The translations under genes and the position numbers were made by a program. The notes under the pieces were generated by a model. It worked only from the letters and a program-made list of their open reading frames with translations. It was not told where the DNA came from and did not search any database. Shown in pieces: positions 3,828 to 6,799 of a DNA stretch of 6,799 nt (its first letter is position 1; each line of letters begins with the position of its first letter). Origin of the DNA: Actinomycetota bacterium (GTDB lineage: Bacteria; Actinomycetota; Actinomycetes; S36-B12; CAIYMF01); the NCBI GenBank assembly GCA_009699025.1, contig WLOZ01000099.1:1-6799 (forward strand), written 5' to 3'.

Positions 3828-6799
3828 GACGGGGCTCCGGTCGACGAGGGGGCGAAGGGCTCGTCATCGTCGCCTAGGACGTCGGCGTCAGGGTCGTCGG
3901 TGGGGCGTCGCCGACCTGGCAGCGCTAGCACGACGACCACTGACACGATCAACCCTTGCAGCCAGAGCCACCGATGCCTCGGCTCCTGGTCGAACCACAG
4001 GCGCAGAGTTCCCGTTGCAGCGGGGAGGGCGAACCGCTGGGGCCAGCCCCCTGCACCCTCGTCGGCAATGGCAACCAGGGCGGCCCCGTCGAGCGTGGCC
4101 CGCCACGAGGGATCCGACCTCTCGGCGAGCACCAGGCTCGACCGGGGAGCCATGCCGGCGGGTAGTGGCCCGTCGATGGCAACAGCTCCCTCACGCTTCC
4201 CGGCGGGCAGCACAGTGATCCGAGGGTCGGCTGCCAGAGCGCGCGCGCGAGCACTGTCGGTGTCGAGCCGCCACAGGGTGTCTCCCTCAGAGCTGCTGAT
4301 GCGACGGAGTCCGGGTTCTGAGTCGAGCACCGAGACCAGCGTCGGGTTCGGCGCGGTCAGCACCACGAAGCGAACGCCGTACCGTCCGAGCCCCTCAACT
4401 TCCCCTCCGCCTCGACCGGCCATGAGGTCGCCTACCAGAGCGTCGAGCTCCTGGTAGGCCGACGCTGGCGGGCCCGTCTCCGCGGCGCCGAGCCTGGGGC
4501 CCTCGCCATCAATGACCGCATACTCAATGCCCCGCGCACTCGGCCTGAACACAAGGGAGCGCGGGCGCTCCGGGCCCAGCGATTCGGCCGCGACGAAGGC
4601 GGGCACCGCCGATCCGTCGCCCCGCACCACGGTGTCGCCCACACCCTTCCAGAGCCACCACCCACCGGTCATCAGGGGAGCCGCGACCGCGACGACGAGC
4701 GCGACGACAGCAGCGGGCTGCCTCCAACTGAAGCTGTCACCCGCGAGTCGAACACCGATGCCATCAGCGGCGGCGGCGGCGGCCACGATGAGGCCGAGTC
4801 CCAGAACGATGGTCGCCGGTCCGGGCCACGTCAGCAGCGCCAGGGGCTCGGACGGCGGACGCACCTCGACCATGGTCTGCAGTACCCCCATGACCAGACC
4901 CACCAGCGCAAAACCCCAGGCCAGCGTGGCGATCGGGCGCGACACACGACGTACCAAGCCGCCGAGAGCGAGGGCGACGATGCCTGCGGTGAACCACACG
5001 GGGACGGCGCCCGGGCCACCTGGGTTCATCAGTGATATCTGCCACGGAGCGAGGTCCGAACTGGTCGGCCCGGGGAGCCCCGCCTGCAGCAGCCACCACG
5101 ACGGGTGGCGTAGGAGATCGAGACTCCAGGGCAGGAGCAGGGCCAGCGGCACCAGTACCAGCGCGAGCAACCGGAGCCTCACCGCACCAGCGCGGAAGTC
5201 GAACGGGATGAGCGCGGTGTCGGCTCCGCCCGTCGCGGGGTCGAAGACGTGTCGCCGCCGCGGCCTGCCGTCGTCACCCACCACCGCTCCGACGCCCCCC
5301 GGCAGCATCACGCCGTCGGCTGCGAGGGCGGGCAGCCCGGATGCTCCCACCAGTGCGACCACCACCAGAACCACGGTGATGACCCAGCCCAGCGGGACGA
5401 AGGCGGTCACGATCGAGAGTAGGAGAGCACCGCCCCACGCCGCCCGCCACGACACCGCTGAACGAAGGGCCACCCTGATGAATGCGGGGAGCAGGATTAA
5501 GAACACCACGGTTCCGATGCGACCGGTGGCCACAGCACCGATCGCGGCAGGCAGCAGGGCGTACGCCGCAGCGGCGACCATGCGAACCAGTCGGCTGTCG
5601 ATGACCCGGCGGAGGGCGAGGTAAGCCACGACGCCAGCGATCGGAATGCCCACCATCATGATGGCGTCAACCGCTCGCGACGCGGAGCCCAGCAGGAAGG
5701 CCGCCACCGCCCCCACCACCATGAGGTAGGGAGGCGCAGCGGCCGCGGAGCCGGGACCGACTTCGTGCCAGCCCTCGGCGTAGGTGGCCCACAGGTCACC
5801 GAAGCCGCTCGGCGCAGGCAGCAGTGCACCTCCTTCGAGGAGCCCGAAGGCGAACCACGCGCGCACGGACACTAGCGAGACAAGGGTGAGCAGCACAGCC
5901 AGCAGCAGCGCTGGCCGCCGCAGCCAGAAGCCGAGGCGGCCTCGGGAGTCGTCGAAGGCGGTGTCGAAGGCGTCGTCATCAGAGGGGCCGGAGGCTGATG
6001 TCCCTGAGTGTGTCACCGTGGTTCCTGCCGTGCCGCCAACGACTCCGATGAGGGACTCCGCCGCGTGTCGGATCTGCCCGCCGATTCGCGGCCTGAACCC
6101 GCGGAGGTCTCGCTGGGTGAGTTGACGGGTCTGGGCTACCAGTCGCCTTGACGCCATCACCCGACCGGGGTGAACCAGCAGCACACCCAGGGCACCGAAC
6201 TCGTTGCTGGCTTCATCGGGCGCCTTCGCGAGCAGCAGCCCCACGCCGCGCGCGAGCGAGCCGACGATCAGGCGCACCAACTGCAGTGGAATCGTGACAG
6301 CAGAGGAGTGCGCGAGCAGAACGTGCATGGCAGCCTCGCGGTCGGCCCGCCCGGCGTCGGCGCCGACGGCGGCGAGCGGTCGACGGCCGTGGATTCCGGC
6401 TTCGGCATGGTGCACCACGGCGTCGGTGGCCACGATCACCCGGTAGCCCGCCTCGTTGGCCCGCCAGCCGAGGTCAATGTCATCACGGAACATCGACAGG
6501 CTCGGGTCGAAGCCGCCCAGCAGGTCCCACACGTCGCGCCGCACGAGCATGCCGGCGCTTCCGACCGCCAGCACGTCGCGGACTCCGTCGTGCTGACCCT
6601 GGTCGTGCTCGCCCCTCTCGAGCCCGGAGATGCGTCGACCCGAACCCGCGATCGACAGACCGGTCTCGAGCAGCAGTCGGCGGTCATGCCAGCCCAGCAC
6701 CTTGGGGCCGACGATGCCGGCGGTGACCGCGCCGTCACTGGTGTCGAGAAGCGCCTGCAGGGCCTGGGGGTCGGGCGCGCAGTCGTCGTGCAGAATCCA
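3824..6799 (-). CDS. Family 2 glycosyltransferase fused to a polytopic membrane domain, 5' end outside the window
   Basis: 991 residues are visible, numbered from the right edge, and the frame stays open through that edge. An apparent GTG start at 6700 is internal: the 33 codons before it read WILHDDCAPDP and GIVGPK, typical of a GT-A catalytic core. The HDD motif (4-6) is the likely metal/nucleotide-sugar site, and FRDDIDLGWR (104-113) is the downstream acidic acceptor/base motif. A helix near 167-191 and a cytoplasmic linker ending in an acidic stretch (about 261-285) follow. About eleven more helices lie between 296 and 716. A soluble extracytoplasmic domain (about 718-943) contains SDPSWRATLDG, then a final helix (944-961) and an acidic tail. 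It probably transfers sugar onto a lipid-linked or wall glycan at the inner face, and the C-terminal half may move or polymerise it. Donor and acceptor cannot be read from sequence. It overlaps the DUF5719 gene by 4 bases. Confidence 0.93.
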   Translation of the reverse strand, partial: WILHDDCAPDPQALQALLDTSDGAVTAGIVGPKVLGWHDRRLLLETGLSIAGSGRRISGLERGEHDQGQHDGVRDVLAVGSAGMLVRRDVWDLLGGFDPSLSMFRDDIDLGWRANEAGYRVIVATDAVVHHAEAGIHGRRPLAAVGADAGRADREAAMHVLLAHSSAVTIPLQLVRLIVGSLARGVGLLLAKAPDEASNEFGALGVLLVHPGRVMASRRLVAQTRQLTQRDLRGFRPRIGGQIRHAAESLIGVVGGTAGTTVTHSGTSASGPSDDDAFDTAFDDSRGRLGFWLRRPALLLAVLLTLVSLVSVRAWFAFGLLEGGALLPAPSGFGDLWATYAEGWHEVGPGSAAAAPPYLMVVGAVAAFLLGSASRAVDAIMMVGIPIAGVVAYLALRRVIDSRLVRMVAAAAYALLPAAIGAVATGRIGTVVFLILLPAFIRVALRSAVSWRAAWGGALLLSIVTAFVPLGWVITVVLVVVALVGASGLPALAADGVMLPGGVGAVVGDDGRPRRRHVFDPATGGADTALIPFDFRAGAVRLRLLALVLVPLALLLPWSLDLLRHPSWWLLQAGLPGPTSSDLAPWQISLMNPGGPGAVPVWFTAGIVALALGGLVRRVSRPIATLAWGFALVGLVMGVLQTMVEVRPPSEPLALLTWPGPATIVLGLGLIVAAAAAADGIGVRLAGDSFSWRQPAAVVALVVAVAAPLMTGGWWLWKGVGDTVVRGDGSAVPAFVAAESLGPERPRSLVFRPSARGIEYAVIDGEGPRLGAAETGPPASAYQELDALVGDLMAGRGGGEVEGLGRYGVRFVVLTAPNPTLVSVLDSEPGLRRISSSEGDTLWRLDTDSARARALAADPRITVLPAGKREGAVAIDGPLPAGMAPRSSLVLAERSDPSWRATLDGAALVAIADEGAGGWPQRFALPAATGTLRLWFDQEPRHRWLWLQGLIVSVVVVLALPGRRRPTDDPDADVLGDDDEPFAPSSTGAPS

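Noticed and set aside
2845..4218. Long plus-strand open frame of 457 codons
   Set aside because: It runs antisense across the junction of the DUF5719 and glycosyltransferase genes. The translation is Arg/Pro/Ser/Thr-rich low complexity with no recognisable domain, as expected from the complement of GC-rich coding sequence.
4512..5624. Plus-strand open frame of 370 codons
   Set aside because: It lies wholly antisense inside the membrane domain of the glycosyltransferase. Its composition (Ser/Thr/Pro/Ala/Arg) is that of a shadow frame, while the minus-strand frame gives clear membrane helices.
6698..6700. GTG as the start of the glycosyltransferase
   Set aside because: The same frame continues upstream to the window edge with typical GT2 core sequence (HDD motif, GIVGPK), so this GTG is an internal valine.
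1..6799. A defence system, mobile element or CRISPR array
   Set aside because: I saw no transposase, integrase, nuclease, toxin-antitoxin pair, spaced repeat array or target-site duplication. All five genes fit a core envelope-biosynthesis neighbourhood.

Overview
The window is high-GC DNA (roughly two thirds G+C by eye) with five genes, all on the minus strand. The gene set points to an actinobacterium: a DUF3499 protein, a DUF5719 protein, a very large glycosyltransferase fused to a polytopic membrane domain, and a phosphomannomutase. GTG starts are common (three of the four starts that can be seen). The small zinc-ribbon gene and the general look suggest the Propionibacteriales/Micrococcales side of the phylum, but the sequence alone does not settle the genus.

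Layout, in transcription order (right to left). (1) 6799-3824: a family 2 glycosyltransferase whose N-terminus lies outside the window, joined to about a dozen membrane helices and a late extracytoplasmic domain. (2) 3827-2334: a DUF5719 protein with one N-terminal membrane anchor, starting inside the glycosyltransferase stop codon (GTGA overlap). (3) 2261-1890: a DUF3499 protein with a Cys/His zinc-site pattern, 72 bases further on. (4) 1889-1634: a 256-base non-coding gap with a repeat/hairpin cluster, a candidate promoter and small palindromes. (5) 1633-1382: an 83-residue zinc-ribbon protein of unknown function with a clear ribosome binding site. (6) 1340-1: phosphomannomutase/phosphoglucomutase (manB), complete except for its last residues.

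How they fit together: ManB makes mannose-1-phosphate, the precursor of GDP-mannose for mannosylated lipids and glycans of the actinobacterial envelope. The large glycosyltransferase and the anchored DUF5719 protein look like a translationally coupled membrane pair acting in envelope glycan assembly. The DUF3499 and zinc-ribbon proteins are uncharacterised passengers. This is mostly a conserved core locus rather than an accessory island. I see no mobile element, CRISPR array, tRNA, rRNA or defence system. The least explained parts are the small zinc-ribbon gene, the 1791-1860 repeat cluster and the glycosyltransferase/DUF5719 pair.
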